A DNA stretch of 64,000 nt from Mangifera indica (taxonomy: Eukaryota; Streptophyta; Magnoliopsida; Sapindales; Anacardiaceae): contig NC_058151.1 of the NCBI RefSeq assembly GCF_011075055.1, forward strand, positions 8,202,251 to 8,266,250. The letters run 5' to 3'. A program made the translations under genes and the position numbers. Shown piece by piece: positions 12,360-24,289 of this stretch (within the stretch, counting starts at the first letter, position 1; the number at the start of each line of letters is the position of its first letter). A model generated the notes under the pieces. It saw only the letters and a program-made list of their open reading frames with translations. It searched no databases and had not been told where the DNA came from.

Positions 12360-12809
12360 TCAATTTCGTCTCACTATTGACTCAGCCAATCTATACCCAA
12401 TATTACATTGACTGCATCCAACTTAAATAGAAAGAATCATATACCACCTTGTTCACTTGAAATGTTACTCTATTTCTTCATATTTTCTAACCCTTTCAGA
12501 TTTTTTGGTTATCTCCCAATATAACAATAATATAAGTTAGAGTCACCGAAATGTTAAGCTCTATCACTATGTTGTTTGAGACAAAGTTATGAGTCATCCT
12601 GCTGTCTAGCAACACCAATACTAGTCTTTCTTTTATCTCCTTGAAAAATTTTATGGTTTTTAAAGAGTTAATCCCTACTACCAAAATGAATTTAGACTCA
12701 TCTCTAACTCACTTCCTTTAACTAAAATTGCCTCTTCTACCCTTTCATTATTACCCTTTCACTCATCTTCACAAGCAATCATAATGCAGAGCTATCAAAA
12801 CTAGCACCA
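12360..12809 (-). pseudogene. Ty3/gypsy retropepsin remnant of element A
   Basis: The minus-strand frame 12684-12496 contains LVLLDSRMTHNFVSNNIVIE, corresponding to the chromovirus-type protease active site V-L-I-D-S-G-A-T-H-N-F; the Gly-Ala is altered to Arg-Met. Further along, near 12420-12380, the strand reads LDAVNVILGIDWLS, the conserved C-terminal part of the same domain. Stops and one frameshift lie between. The RT that should follow was lost together with the junction to element B. Confidence 0.75.
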
Positions 12810-12814
12810 GTGTC

Positions 12815-14313
12815 TATAGGGTTTTAAGGTGTCGTTAACCGATAACACAATGGAATTAAAATTTTATAAAATCATATAATCCTAAAACCCTAACTAGGAC
12901 ACCCATTTTAAAACATATTTATCATGAACATTCAAAATAACCACAGGGTGTTTTAGGGTTTATACTTACATTGGTGGCTCTTCCAAGTCCTCACATGCAA
13001 AGAAACTAATGTTATCTAACCCTTATAAAGCGACACCCTAGTATTCTTGTGGAGTACAAGCTTAAAAGGTTATCCAAGAAGAAGGCTATTAAGGCTCTTA
13101 TGTCGAATAAATGATGTGTTCACAGAAAGAGAGAATTTCAAAAAACCTAGGCAGTAACTCAGGTTTTCATCAATGTGTATGTATTATATATTAGATAGAT
13201 CTCTGACGTGAATAAAAAGCCTGCACACACACACATATATATGTTTTTCTCTGTGTGTGTGCACACAAGAATCCATATCTTATTGGAATTTAATCCAAAC
13301 ACATTCTCTTTATGGTTTCATTCCTTGAACGGTTAGACAAAAAGGTGTCCAATTATGTCATGCTACCAATTTGCATTGTGCCACATGACACCATGCATAC
13401 TAAGTGATTTTGGTCAAGTCTGGTTAACTTAGTTCACTCCCTCACTAAACATTAGAATTGTCATTAAACGATCTTTGTCTATGAGCTTGAATCAACCTCT
13501 ATATATTATGACTCATACCAAGATTGGCCTCGAGCAAAGTGTCATGACCACCCAAACAAATTGATACACATCAATGACTTACACAGATTATACTACAATC
13601 TTATCACACTATGACCTCGAGCAAAGTGTCATGACCATGCAGTTATGAATGTTATTCAGTATTCTTGTATGAAATATCTTCTTTTGTGCTTAGGAATGAC
13701 TAATCCTTTATTGATCAACCATAGCCTCCATATATCTCATGATGTGGTTGTTCACTATCTTTATGGTACCCCAGTTATGATAGTACATTGGATAGTGCCA
13801 AACCATACTGATCCTTATATGAGACAATCGACAACCTTAAGTCATAGGATCACATGCACCTATATTGTTCAAAGGATATTTATAGATACAGAAGTAACCA
13901 TCTATATGGATATCGTCTGGTGGGGTTAGTCAGATAAACACGTTTATAACGTATATCCATGTATTGCACCAAGTTGTCAATGAATAACTTTAACACGTGA
14001 GAATTGTCACTATTTTTTAATGGGGTCGCTCAATACTCTGATAATTTCATCATCATTACATGTGCCCTTGTTAATTGTAATGTTGCGATTGTAAACATTT
14101 CTAAAATAGCCGCTTAATGTGTATATAGGATTCTCATGATCAGTCGTTTGATCCTCTCTTCGTAATTTTACTATTCAAAGGACATGTTATTTAAACAATC
14201 ATATAAAATGACACATATATGAATTGAATAACAATTAACCTTTATTAATTAATGAATGTAAAATTACAATTACAAATGTTAAATCAATTAGCTCTAGGGC
14301 ACCTATCCTAATA
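12815..14313 (-). repeat. Solo copia-type LTR splitting gag of element A
   Basis: A 1,499-bp block with a perfect 5-bp target duplication GTGTC at 12810-12814 and 14314-14318. Read on the minus strand it starts TATTAGGATAGGTGCCCTAG and ends CCCTATA, a slightly decayed TGTTAGG...CCTAACA LTR. It interrupts the gag zinc-knuckle region of element A. The related sequence at 17385-18430, and more distantly 36779-37765, belongs to the same LTR family. It contains the microsatellite ACACACACACATATATAT near 13224. The open frame at 13645-13929 is LTR sequence, not a gene. Confidence 0.8.
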
Positions 14314-14318
14314 GTGTC

Positions 14319-15590
14319 CCTGCGTAAACTTTTCATCGCATTTGAAACATTACCCCGTCTTAATCTTTGAACTGTATTCTTTATTCGATAATCAACGAGA
14401 GCTTCCTTCCCTTCTTGAGTTTGACGATGATACTCTAAAGGTCACAAGAACCCTAATTATCATAGTGGTTGTGGGATATTATGGAATGACATCTAAATGA
14501 TTTTAGGCAAACGATTGAAAGGAATTTTATGTTAGATGGGTTAGCATTTAGATGGGTAGTTTGGTAGATCAAGTGAGTTTAATTTAAATTGGTTAGGTTG
14601 GTTTGGGTGGAAGTGTTGGCTCGGTAGTTGGGGTTGTTAAAATTGGGCTAAGGTTTGGGGTGAAAAAAGATGGAGTTGAGTTGTTAAAGGCCTTTGAGTT
14701 AGGTTTCATGAGTCTAGTCCTCAATTTACTGTTAATAACCATGTTCTTCTTCTCAACTTCTTGAGCACATTCCATCGTTTCTTTCAAAGTCATCAAATGA
14801 AACAACTTCACCTCCTCTCTGAATGTCCTATAACCCATTCATGAAAATCACTGTAAGCATATCATCTAATAACCCATCAGCTATTACTAAAATGAATTCA
14901 AAGTGATACCGATACTCATGAACAGAATCAATTAATCACACCAAAAAAAGCTCCTTCTTAGTCATACATTCATCTTTTGGTCGAAAGTGTTTAAGCATAA
15001 CGTACCTAAACTCTTCCAAGTTTGAGAATGATTGTCTTTTTTGCTTCCATCAGAACCAGTGGAAAGTAGTACCCTCTATGCATACCCCTATTTTGTTAAT
15101 CTCTTCCTCTTTACTAGTCTATTCACATCCAAATATTGCTCAACTTTCTCTAGCCATTTCAAGGCATTCTTATAGTTAAATAGAGGCAAGTCTAGCCACT
15201 TATATTGGAGGTCTCTACGAAACGCCTTTTGTTAATCCTCTCATCTTCATCTATTCTCTATCATCTCTTCTTTTATATTTATCTTTTTTGTCCTCTTCAA
15301 AAGAGGTGTTAAGGGTGTTTCAATAGTGAGATATGGAAGGTTTTGATTCCATTGAAGTCTTACCTTTATCTCTAGCATCTTTTCCAACCAACGACTCTTT
15401 GAGATCCTTGTGGTACCCTTTCATAACTGTTACACTTGTCTTCATACCTTCCATTCTTGAGTTCATCTTTAGTATTTTGGCATCCAACTATTCATTCATC
15501 TCCCCTAGTTGGTTACCCATCTCCTCTATTTTTCCTTTAACCACTGCCATGTTCGCCTCAAGTCTTTCTACTTTTGATTTCATCCTAGTC
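14319..15590 (-). pseudogene. Gag remnant of gypsy element A
   Basis: The minus strand from about 15588 reads MTRMKSKVERLEANMAVV followed by further heptad-like charged sequence, a coiled coil as in many plant gypsy Gag proteins. Around 15050 comes WKQKRQSFSNLEEFRYVML, then at 14838-14593 EEVKLFHLMTLKETMECAQE, the C-terminal Gag helix region. A CCHC knuckle (CFKCDEKFTQGH) reads on the minus strand just inside 14350-14314 and is cut by the solo LTR insertion. Several stops are present. Gag would form the particle that packages the element RNA. Confidence 0.75.
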
Positions 15591-15605
15591 ATGTTTGATA
15601 CTAAG

Positions 15606-15901
15606 TGTTAGGTGCTTAAAGTTGCAATGTTGTTGTTGGTTGAGGTTTTCTCTCTCCTATCGCCAAATAATAGTTTTTAGGGCTTAAATGAAAGATGGAA
15701 AAGTGTTATGTGTTGAAGAGTAGTAATACAGAATATGAATTTCTATATTTCCTTATCAATGTTACAATAACTATTTTGTATTTGTGAAACTTTAATAATA
15801 TTAATAAAGTGCTTTTATAGCATAAACTTGTCTCACACATTCATAACATACTTCTTAGAATTGAAAAATACTAAATACAAATCGCCAAACTTAGAAATTA
15901 C
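15606..15901 (-). repeat. 5' LTR of gypsy element A, first part
   Basis: Starts TGTTAGG and follows the LTR at 404-1070 base by base with moderate divergence until 15901, where copia element D interrupts it. On the minus strand the sequence just inside the LTR (plus-strand 15590-15605) reads CTTAGTATCAAACATG, a decayed initiator-tRNA-Met primer binding site. The LTR continues at 31511. Confidence 0.8.
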
Positions 15902-15963
15902 TGAACACAATTGAAGAGAAATCATTTTCATTCATTTTTTATTGTTATAGAAATACATACATT

Positions 15964-16022
<59 letters not shown>

Positions 16023-16174
16023 GGAATCCTAAATTAGGAAAACAAAATATTTGATTCCTATAATTATAATCCTATAATCAAGCTCCACTTTAGTTAAATT
16101 CTTATAATCAAGTTTTATTATATGTATAATCTGTACCTATATGGTAATATATGTATTTTACATATTTTGTAACA
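15902..16174 (-). repeat. 3' LTR of copia element D
   Basis: From TGAACACAATTG to TTTTGTAACA, 273 bp, matching the copy at 31288-31510. It holds a long (AT)n tract at about 15968-16018 that the other copy lacks. A 5-bp target duplication ATTAC (15897-15901, 31511-31515) flanks the whole element. The minus-strand purine tract GATGGGAAG just inside (plus-strand 16175-16183) is the polypurine tract. Confidence 0.85.
15966..16019. repeat. (AT)n microsatellite inside LTR of element D
   Basis: About 27 uninterrupted AT units. It explains most of the length difference between the two LTRs of element D. Confidence 0.95.
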
Positions 16175-17384
16175 CTTCCCATCAAGCCAAGGCATAGATG
16201 TTAATCATGTCTAGCTTGTCACAAATATAATAAAGTTGAACCCCATTTATAGCCTTGGTGAAAATATCTCTTAGTTGTTCTCCAATCTTCACAGATTTTT
16301 CATAAATCAAATTTTGTTGAATTTTCTCACAAACGAAATTACAGCCAATTTCAAAATGCTTAATTCATTCGTGAGACATAGGATTAGAAGTAATATGAAT
16401 AATAGTTTAGTTATCACACCACAACTGTGCTGGTAATGAAATTTAAAAACCAACTTCAATTAAGATTTGATATATTTACATTATTTCACACACAAACTGT
16501 GTCCATGATTTCCATACAATATTCCACATTTAAGAGCTTCTTTCAAGTAGCACAACAGTTTTAAAAGTGCCCAATGATTGACGGTTAGAGAAGACTTCAA
16601 CACTGATAGAATATACAATATCAAAACGAGTTACTATAAGATAATTTAACTTTCCCACTAGTCTTCTATATTTCTCTAGGTCTTCAAACAATCAAACATC
16701 TGTCATAAGTTACAAATTAGTAATCATTCAAGCAATACATGGTTTAGCTCATAATTTTCCTATCTCAGTCAATAAGTCGAGCATATATTTCATCTGAGAT
16801 AAGAAGATGTCTTTCTTACTTCTTGTCACTTCAATACCTAATAAATATTTCAACACCCCTAATATTTTGTTTGAAACTAAGTATGAAGAAATGATTTAAA
16901 AAATAAAATTCCCATAGTATCACTCCTAGTAATGACAATGTCATTAACATGCACAAGTAGAAGAACACTACTAGTTTCAAACAATTTATAGAAAACTGAG
17001 TGACAATACTTGCTCTTTACCATGCCAAACTTTTGAATTGTTTGGCTAAATTTTCCAAACCAAGCATGAAGACTTTGTTTCAAACTATACAAAGATTTTC
17101 AAAGGTGGCAAACCTTCTTATACTCCCCCTAAGTAACCAATCCAGTTGGTTGCATCATATAGACTTCTTCTTGAAGGTTACCATGTAAAAAGGTATTCTT
17201 GATGCCCAACTGGTGTAAAGGCAATCATAGGTAATTACCATTAAAATGAATAAATGGACAGATGTCAACTTAGCAACATCTTTTAATAACTAGACGTCTC
17301 TTAAGTCCAACCACTGATCCATCAAGATTAATTTTAACTACAAACATCCATTTGCATCCAATAGCTTTCTTTCTTGTAGGTAGA
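16175..17384 (-). pseudogene. Ty1/copia RNase H and reverse transcriptase remnant of element D
   Basis: The minus strand from 17384 down reads a copia RT: near 17380 RKKAIGCKWMFVVKINLDGS, then IKNTFLHGNLQEEVYMMQP near 17190, and at 17092-16877 MYSLKQSLHAWFGKFSQTIQ with SVLLLVHVNDIVITRSD, where VHVNDIVITG corresponds to the catalytic YVDD box (first Asp now Asn). RNase H follows toward 16175 with many stops. Integrase should lie upstream but is absent: the reading ends at 17384, where foreign LTR sequence begins. Stops and the altered catalytic box show it is dead. Confidence 0.8.
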
Positions 17385-18430
17385 TGTTAGGGCAGGTAAT
17401 CTAAAGCCAATCAAATTTGGCATTTGTAGATGTAACTTTATATTAATCATTAATAAAAGGATTGATTGTTATTCAATTCATATTTTGACTATTTACATGA
17501 TTATACAAATAAAATATCTTTAGAATAGCAAAACTATAGTAAGAGGATTAGATGACTGATCATGAGAACCCTATATACACATTAAGTGGTAATTCTAGAA
17601 ACGTCTGTAATCCTAACGTTGCAATAAATAAGGTTTTTAGGACACTGATAACCAGTAGCTTGACATAATTTAAAATTTTTAAAATTATACAAACCTGAAA
17701 ATTTTTAACTAAGATAACCATTTTAAAACAAATATTCATGAATATAAGTGTTTTAGTTTTATACCTGTGTTAATGGCTCCTCCGAATCTTTATGTCAATT
17801 AAGATCGAACGTTATCCAACCCTCAAGAGGTGACACCTTGGTATCCATGTAGAACACGAACACAAGTACAAGAAACCCAAATGAAAAGGCTACTAGAGTT
17901 CTTGACTAGACTTTCGGTGTTTATAGGAAGGTGAGAAAATAGAGGAACGATAGTTAGGTTTCACTCTATGTACATTGTGTATTTAGAAAAATATTTAAGC
18001 CTTTTATTTTATATATGCCTATGTCTGAGTATGTCTGGAATTTCAAACGTGCACGATATCCTCAATACATAACCATAGTTGACATGTAAAATGCCCAACT
18101 AGCATAATTCACTTGCATGGTTGGCAATATAAGTGTGCTAATCAAAAGGCTTAATTGTTTGCATGACTGGCATATTTAAGTGTATCGACCGTTAAGTTTC
18201 AACACTTGAATGATTGGCAAGCTTTATTTCATAGTACCGACCAACATCATATGTTTGCATGGTTGGCACCATCATACCAAGTGCAAAAGTGGCACTTGGT
18301 CAATGATACGAACCCCACCTATATCAAAAGTAGAACCCAATATCCAATTTTGATTCATTGCCTAGGATTGTTCAAAGTAATGGTAAAAGTAATTGATGGA
18401 AGTAAGACCCTTTGTTTATAAAGAAACAAG
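17385..18430. repeat. Rearranged copia-type LTR fragments in head-to-head arrangement
   Basis: 17385-17635 starts TGTTAGGGCAGG and matches, in plus orientation, the start of the LTR family seen (reversed) at 14313-14060. From about 17632 the sequence instead matches 12815-13200 in the same orientation as that copy, that is, the LTR end inverted relative to the first part. The block is therefore an LTR start joined to an inverted LTR end. The frame at 18206-18421 has no recognisable domain. Confidence 0.55.
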
Positions 18431-19310
18431 AACCTTAGTTATTAAAAGATGTATGCCACACAATTTTAAAGATTAAAAATAACCTTTGCAATTGATATGA
18501 CAAGATAGAATTAGAAAACAATAAAAGAGCTTGTAGAATTTTCAAATAACAAAGTAAAGAAAAAAAATTCCTCTCCTTTGATTAAATATTAAATTTGGAT
18601 AACAAGACTAATTATTATTTCTTTAGGGCTGTCGAATACACTTATTTATAGAGAAACAAAAACTCTTTTTGACAAGTAGAAGGCAACTAAAGCTTGGTGG
18701 AAAGGAAACAAAATAACTTCTTAAAACACTTCTAATTGAATTTGGCAAAGATAGATTATTTAGCTACCAATTAACTACTAATTAGGCAACAAAAAAAAAA
18801 AAAAAGAAACATTCTCCTAACCCTATATGGCAAGCAAAATTTAAGGAAAGACAACTAAAACAAATCCTAACTAAATAAAGACTCCTATATTTTCGGCCAA
18901 CTAAGGAAAAAGTTTGAATGAGTCAATTCTTGATCTTTAGGAATCTTTCTTGAAATCTTCTAGGATCTTTTTGAATATTCTTCATTCTCCAAAAATCTTT
19001 CTTGAAATCTTCTAGGATCTTCTTGGATATTCTTCATTAACTCCAAAAAAAATGAACAAACAAACTAAATAGCTTTAAAATAGAAAGTTAAGCTAACTAG
19101 CTTGTAATCTTCAAAATGCCTCTCCAAAGGACTAGAACAGCTTGAATCCACATGTTTGCTTATGATATAAAGAACAAATGAATTTAAAACTTGTTTGAAC
19201 CTCTTCACCCTTGCTCTTGTCATTGGAGCTTCATAAAGCAAAAGATCATTCAACTTGCTTGGCACCTTGATTGCATCAGTCAAGGCATACCAGTGGCTTT
19301 ATATGGTTTC
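18431..19310 (-). mobile_element. Gypsy element fragment (minus strand), family unclear
   Basis: The minus-strand frame 19283-19065 contains the segment KLNDLLLYEAPMTRARVKRF followed by KQVLNSFV, similar to the PMTRARAKRFKEAL motif found in plant gypsy polyproteins near an LTR junction. The rest, 18431-19050, is AT-rich and includes two copies of a 35-bp phrase around TCTTTCTTGAAATCTTC (about 18945 and 18995). It looks like LTR or leader sequence. Only a fragment remains. Confidence 0.4.
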
Positions 19311-21445
19311 AACAGATAGCATATCAATAGATCCCAATAAAATTAAAGCACTACTAGAGTGGTAGAGGCCTATGACAACTAAGAAGGTTAGAAGTTTTTG
19401 ATTAATAATCTTTTACAAATACTTTGATAAGGGTTTCACCAAGTTAGTTCAACCCTTTATAAAGTTATCACATAGAGAGACTCTTTTAAGAGGGTAGGAG
19501 GCTTACAAATAGAGTTTCCAAGAATTTAAAAGGACACTAACCTCGACTCTCATTATTGTCTTGCCAAAAAAGGGTGAAGACTATGATTTATACATAGATG
19601 CCTCGCACCAAGGTTTGGGAGTAGTATTGATGTAAAAAAAGAATTTAATAGCTTATGTTTCTTGACAATTAAAGAAGCATGAGACTAAATACCTACTCAC
19701 GATCTTAAGTTGATAGTTATGGTGTTTGCACTTAAGATATGACAATACTACTTATATGAGGTAAAAAGTAACATCTACATGAATCATAAGAGTCTCGGAT
19801 ATTTCTTCATTAAAAAAGAACTAAACATGAGATAGAAACAATGTTTGAAATTGGTAAAAGACTATGATTGCGATATGAAAGCCAACATAATTACAAATTT
19901 CCTAAGCAAGAAAATAGTCCTAACATAGATTACTACTCACCATGAGTTACAATAGGAGTTAGTGAGAAAATAGATTAAGGAAATCATAAGGTAATTGGTA
20001 GGTCTCTAGATTTAATCGACCTTTTGGATAAGATCTATATAGCACAAGCTTCAGATGAGGAATGTCTATAGATAAGACAGAAGATAACCAAGAATACTGA
20101 GACTGAGTTCAATAGGGTAGAAGATATCCTAAGGTTTTAAGAGAGGATATATGTTCCCCAATAGTAGAGTTTGCGAGATAAGATCCTAGTAGAGATGCAT
20201 AATTCCTTTTACACAACCTACTCTAGGAGTGTAAAGATGTATCAAGATCTAAGAAAGATATTATAGTGGCCAAAAATAAAGACATTGTAAATTGTATGGC
20301 TAAGTGTCTTATGTGTCAACAGGTTAAGGTTAAACATTAGAGGTTATCTAGACTTTTGCAGCCTCTTAGCATTCATGAGTGAAAGTAGGTACATATATCA
20401 ATGGATTTCGTAATGTGATTGTCGAGAGTCAGAGGTGACTATAATACATTGTGGGTTATAGTTGACAAGTTGACTAAGTCGACATATTTCATAGTAGTCA
20501 AAGACATCATAAGTATACATCAGTTAGTCAGATCTATATAAGGGAGATTGTTAGACTTCATAGAATACCTAAAATGATAGTATCAGATTGAGACACCAAG
20601 TTTATCTCAACATTTTAGTAGAGTATATAGAAATCCTTAGGTATAAGATTGGCATTCGTCATAACATGTCACCCTTAGACCCGTGGACAAATTTAAAAAG
20701 TCAATCAAGTGATTGAGGATATGTTGAGAGCTTGTTACCTAGATAAAGGAGCGAGTTGGGCAGATATGTTATCATTGATGGAGATTACTTATAATAATAG
20801 TTACTAGGCAACCATTAAGATGACTCTTCATAAGGCTTTGTATGGCAAGAGATGTAGACCACCGTTGCACTAGGATGAGATAAGATAAGAGAGAGAAATG
20901 CCTAGCTTAGTCATTGAACCAAAGTTGAATCAACAGTTGATTGAGGATATGAGGATGATCAAAGAAAAGATAAAGCAAACTCAAGACTATTAGAAGAGTT
21001 AGACAGATCAAATGAGACATGATCTTGAGTTCCAAGTAAGTGATAAGGTGTTCATCAAGGTAGCCTCTACAAGAATGTCATAAGATTCAGTAAGAAGGGA
21101 AAGTTAGCACATAGATTTATGAGGCTCTTTGAGGTATTGAAGCATATAGATAAGGTTGCCTCCTGGTTTACACTACCAGCGAGCATGAATATCATTAAAA
21201 AAGAATTCCATGTATCACTGTTACACAAGTATATCAACGACCTCACCCTTGTGCTCAGTGTTAGGAATGTTGAGATAGTAGATTGACAAGTTAAAAAGCT
21301 TAGACATAAGTAGATTTCTCTGATAAAGATTCTTCAAAGGAATCATTGAATTGAAGAGGCCACATGGGAGGTTAAGTAGGATATGCGGCAAAGGTTCACA
21401 CATATATTTTAGTGAATTTCGAGGACAAAATTCATATTAAGAAGG
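19311..21445 (+). pseudogene. Gypsy pol remnant (RT end, RNase H, integrase) of element F
   Basis: The plus strand reads a Ty3/gypsy polyprotein with many stops. Around 19330 there is ISIDPNKIKALLEW and at 19575 DLYIDASHQGLGVVLM (RNase H start), then YDCDMKANIITNFLSKK at about 19860. The zinc-binding region near 20200-20400 ends in CLMCQQVKVKH. The integrase core at 20390-20850 has TLWVIVDKLTKSTYFIVVKD and a later segment FATCHP-like around 20650. The C-terminal part reaches a purine-rich tract AAGAAGGGATGAT at 21440-21451. The 5' LTR, gag, protease and most of RT are missing. It belongs to the same family as element G, whose minus-strand pol and LTR match it. Confidence 0.8.
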
Positions 21446-21451
21446 GATGAT

Positions 21452-23671
21452 TGTAAAACGTATAAGTAAGCTCAAAGATATTTTAGTCTTTTTTCTAGTA
21501 TTAAATTCAGTGAATAATGATTTTCAAGGGTACACACCCATGTATAAAGGCATACATAGTCATGTATGGTCAACAAAAAGTCAAATGAGTAGATCAAATT
21601 GTGATCATGGTGAACAAGAAGTTGTCTTAGTTATGCAACTAAGCACACAGTTGTGAATAGCTTACACACGTCGACGTATCGTGTCCTAGATTTAAAATAA
21701 AAATGTGATCAACTATAATTCTCTCGTGTTCTTTTGTTCTGAGCCACTCAAAAGTGAGAGAGAAGTTGGTGTTCACCTGAGATGTTGCCATTAGTCATCG
21801 AAAGTTACCAGTTTCAAGGAAAATGCATCGATAAGCATAGGAAGTCAAGTAAATGGCACTTTCGGCTTGACTTCAGTTTACTAAGCATGATTAATTATTG
21901 TAGGAATGTTTAGAAGGATTTTTTGTATGATTTATGACCTAAATCTATCACTTTATGATCTATGTGGCCTAAATATATGATGTTTGGATGAGATCACGAA
22001 ATTCTTCATTATAGAATTTTATCTAAGATTGTATAGGTTGAATGACCATTGCCCTTGTATTTTAAGTATATTATGAATATTATATATGATTCCTTGATAT
22101 GGTTATTAGCTACAAGACACTATACATATGCATCCGAAATTTCTATGGTAATGTATGACATAATTGATGTGCTATTTGGATAGAAGCATGCTTAAATGTT
22201 CAATCTTCTTAGATTTAAGACAATGAGACTATATATGCATTATAATAGTGGAATCCTTAAAGACTACTATTTGTACCATGGTTGTATGAGTACTATCAGA
22301 ATCATGATAAAAAAATGTATGGTCCTCTACATGCCTGTATGTTAATCCAAAAATTTCAAAAGCCCAAAAATCTTGGCAGTGTGGTATAGGACATACACCT
22401 TTGTATGGTTTTCCAAAAATGGATAGCATGCAACAAGAAGACACGTGGCTTGCACATATGGATCTATGTACACAAGGGTGTGTCCAAGTCAACTCCTCAT
22501 GTGCATATGTTTTATGTAAGGTTGTGTATTGTTTAACAAACATTTGTATATATGTGTTAGAAGGCACATAGGTATGGGTGGAGAAGCAAATGACTGTGTA
22601 CCTTTAAACAAAGACAAAAGATGATTATACCCTTAGGCTTCGTGCATAGAAGAGGAGAGTTAAGTTATTAGAGGATAAAGAATTCACAAAAGACATAGAT
22701 AAGGTGTTCGACTATATGAACAATGGCACAAACTTGGATCTAATTGAATCTGAGTAGAAAGTCAACAACCTTAAGGCTAGTGTCACATAACTAAATAGTC
22801 ACCAACTATATGCATAACTGATGGTATTTGTGCAAACAATAGATACCCATGAGATGCATCATACACTTGATGTTAAGCTATATAGCTATCAAGTTCAGTT
22901 CAGACATGCATGGTAAGGATGTAGCCTTTAGATATTCTGTATGTAATTAGTAGGATGCACTATATATGTACTCAAGGTAGGGGCTATCTTTGGATAGTTA
23001 ATCAGTAGTTCTGATCAGCTTATATGGCAAGGGAAAGAGCTGTTATCAGAGATTTTTCCGTATGATCAGGGTATCCCAGTTAGTTAGCCCAATAGGTCAT
23101 TTGGCAAGTACGCAAGGCATAATAATAGCTTTTACCAAGCCATCACATATGTTGATTTTAGTTTGGGTCTTCACAATTTCTGTGGATGACCCATGTTAAG
23201 GCATCAAGGCGTCATAATGTGATCACATTTAGTTAACGAATGGAATGTAAGTTTTACCAATAGTTATTTATAATAGTTTTGGGTGTCGAAAGGTCCCTTA
23301 GTTTTACTCATGTGTTTCTTCTCGTATGTTTTACAGGTAAAGATGAGTAGCAAGGCAAGGGATTCAGTGGTCCAACAAGCAGCTGCATGAAGAGAAGGGT
23401 CTTTTAATATTCAGTTTTTTATTAGACATGTAGTTTTATAATAATAATAATAATAATAATAATTATTATTATTATTATTATTATTATTATTGCTAGTATT
23501 TCTAGACATATGGTATCATATGAGTATTGATTAACGCATCATTTTTATTACATCATTTTTTTGCACAATTTATAATCATGATCATGCATTAAAGTTTTCA
23601 ACTAGTTCAGTTGTGCATGTCTCTTTTGATATATTTTTATTAAGGGTATATATCTAGAGAGAGGTGTTACA
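21452..23671 (+). repeat. 3' LTR of gypsy element F
   Basis: Begins TGTAAAACG directly after the polypurine tract and ends GGTGTTACA, the inverted partner of TGTAACACC. The length of 2,220 bp agrees with the LTRs of element G. It contains several interrupted palindromes built on TACAY...RTGTA, for example in 21530-21580 and 22370-22420. Near its end it has an (AAT)n/(ATT)n palindrome at 23438-23491. Frames such as 22567-22229 are LTR sequence and not genes. Confidence 0.75.
23438..23491. repeat. (ATA)n followed by (TTA)n, self-complementary simple repeat
   Basis: About eight AAT-type triplets are followed at 23461 by about ten ATT-type triplets, so the tract is one near-perfect palindrome of roughly 45 bp. 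Confidence 0.9.
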
Positions 23672-24289
23672 CTAAATCTCTTTAATTAAAAAATTATTAA
23701 ATCTATGCCTTATGTCACGAGATAATTAAATTCTATAACATAAATTTCAATATCCTAAGATTTCTATTATATGTGGGATATGAAATTTATGTCATAGAAT
23801 TAAATTTATCTTGTTCTTGGATGGTTATTTTCACCATGATTGAGAATTCTATCATGTAAGGACATGATTAAAATGTCATTTCGAGAAAACATAATGGTTC
23901 GGATTTAACTCACCAAAGGGTATTGAGATTTTCATAATGTGAGGTATCCAAAGCGAAAGGCATGATAATAAATCGAGTTTTATATAGGGATATAAATGGA
24001 AAGAGTTTCGTATTTGTTAAATTTAATTAACTAAGATTTCTATTATGTGAGGTTAATTACATTTAATAAGAATTCAATTTCCCACTAGAAATTTAATCTA
24101 ACGAAATTTTCGAATCCCATCTAAAGAGAGTGTGGGATTCAAATAAAATAGTGAGAGCTAATGAGATTGTGCAATTAAAAAGAGTTTAAATTCACATATT
24201 TAATTGACTAATAAAATCTATTTTCTCTTTGCAGTATTTTCATTTAAATTATAATATATTCAAAAAATAGCCAACAACGCACTCCTAAA
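23672..24289 (+). mobile_element. Leader or degenerate 5' LTR of copia element E
   Basis: Non-coding sequence between the end of LTR F and the gag start of element E. It contains repeated phrases of the type GAATTTAATTATCTTAGG with small inversions (for example 23710-23820). It does not obviously match the 3' LTR of E, so the 5' LTR is either decayed or replaced. Confidence 0.35.

Noticed and set aside
13645..13929. 94-codon plus-strand frame
   Set aside because: It is within the solo LTR with GTGTC duplication; no domain.
22229..22567. 112-codon minus-strand frame with many Cys and His
   Set aside because: It lies wholly inside LTR F, where the palindromic TACAC/GTGTA words encode Cys/His by chance.
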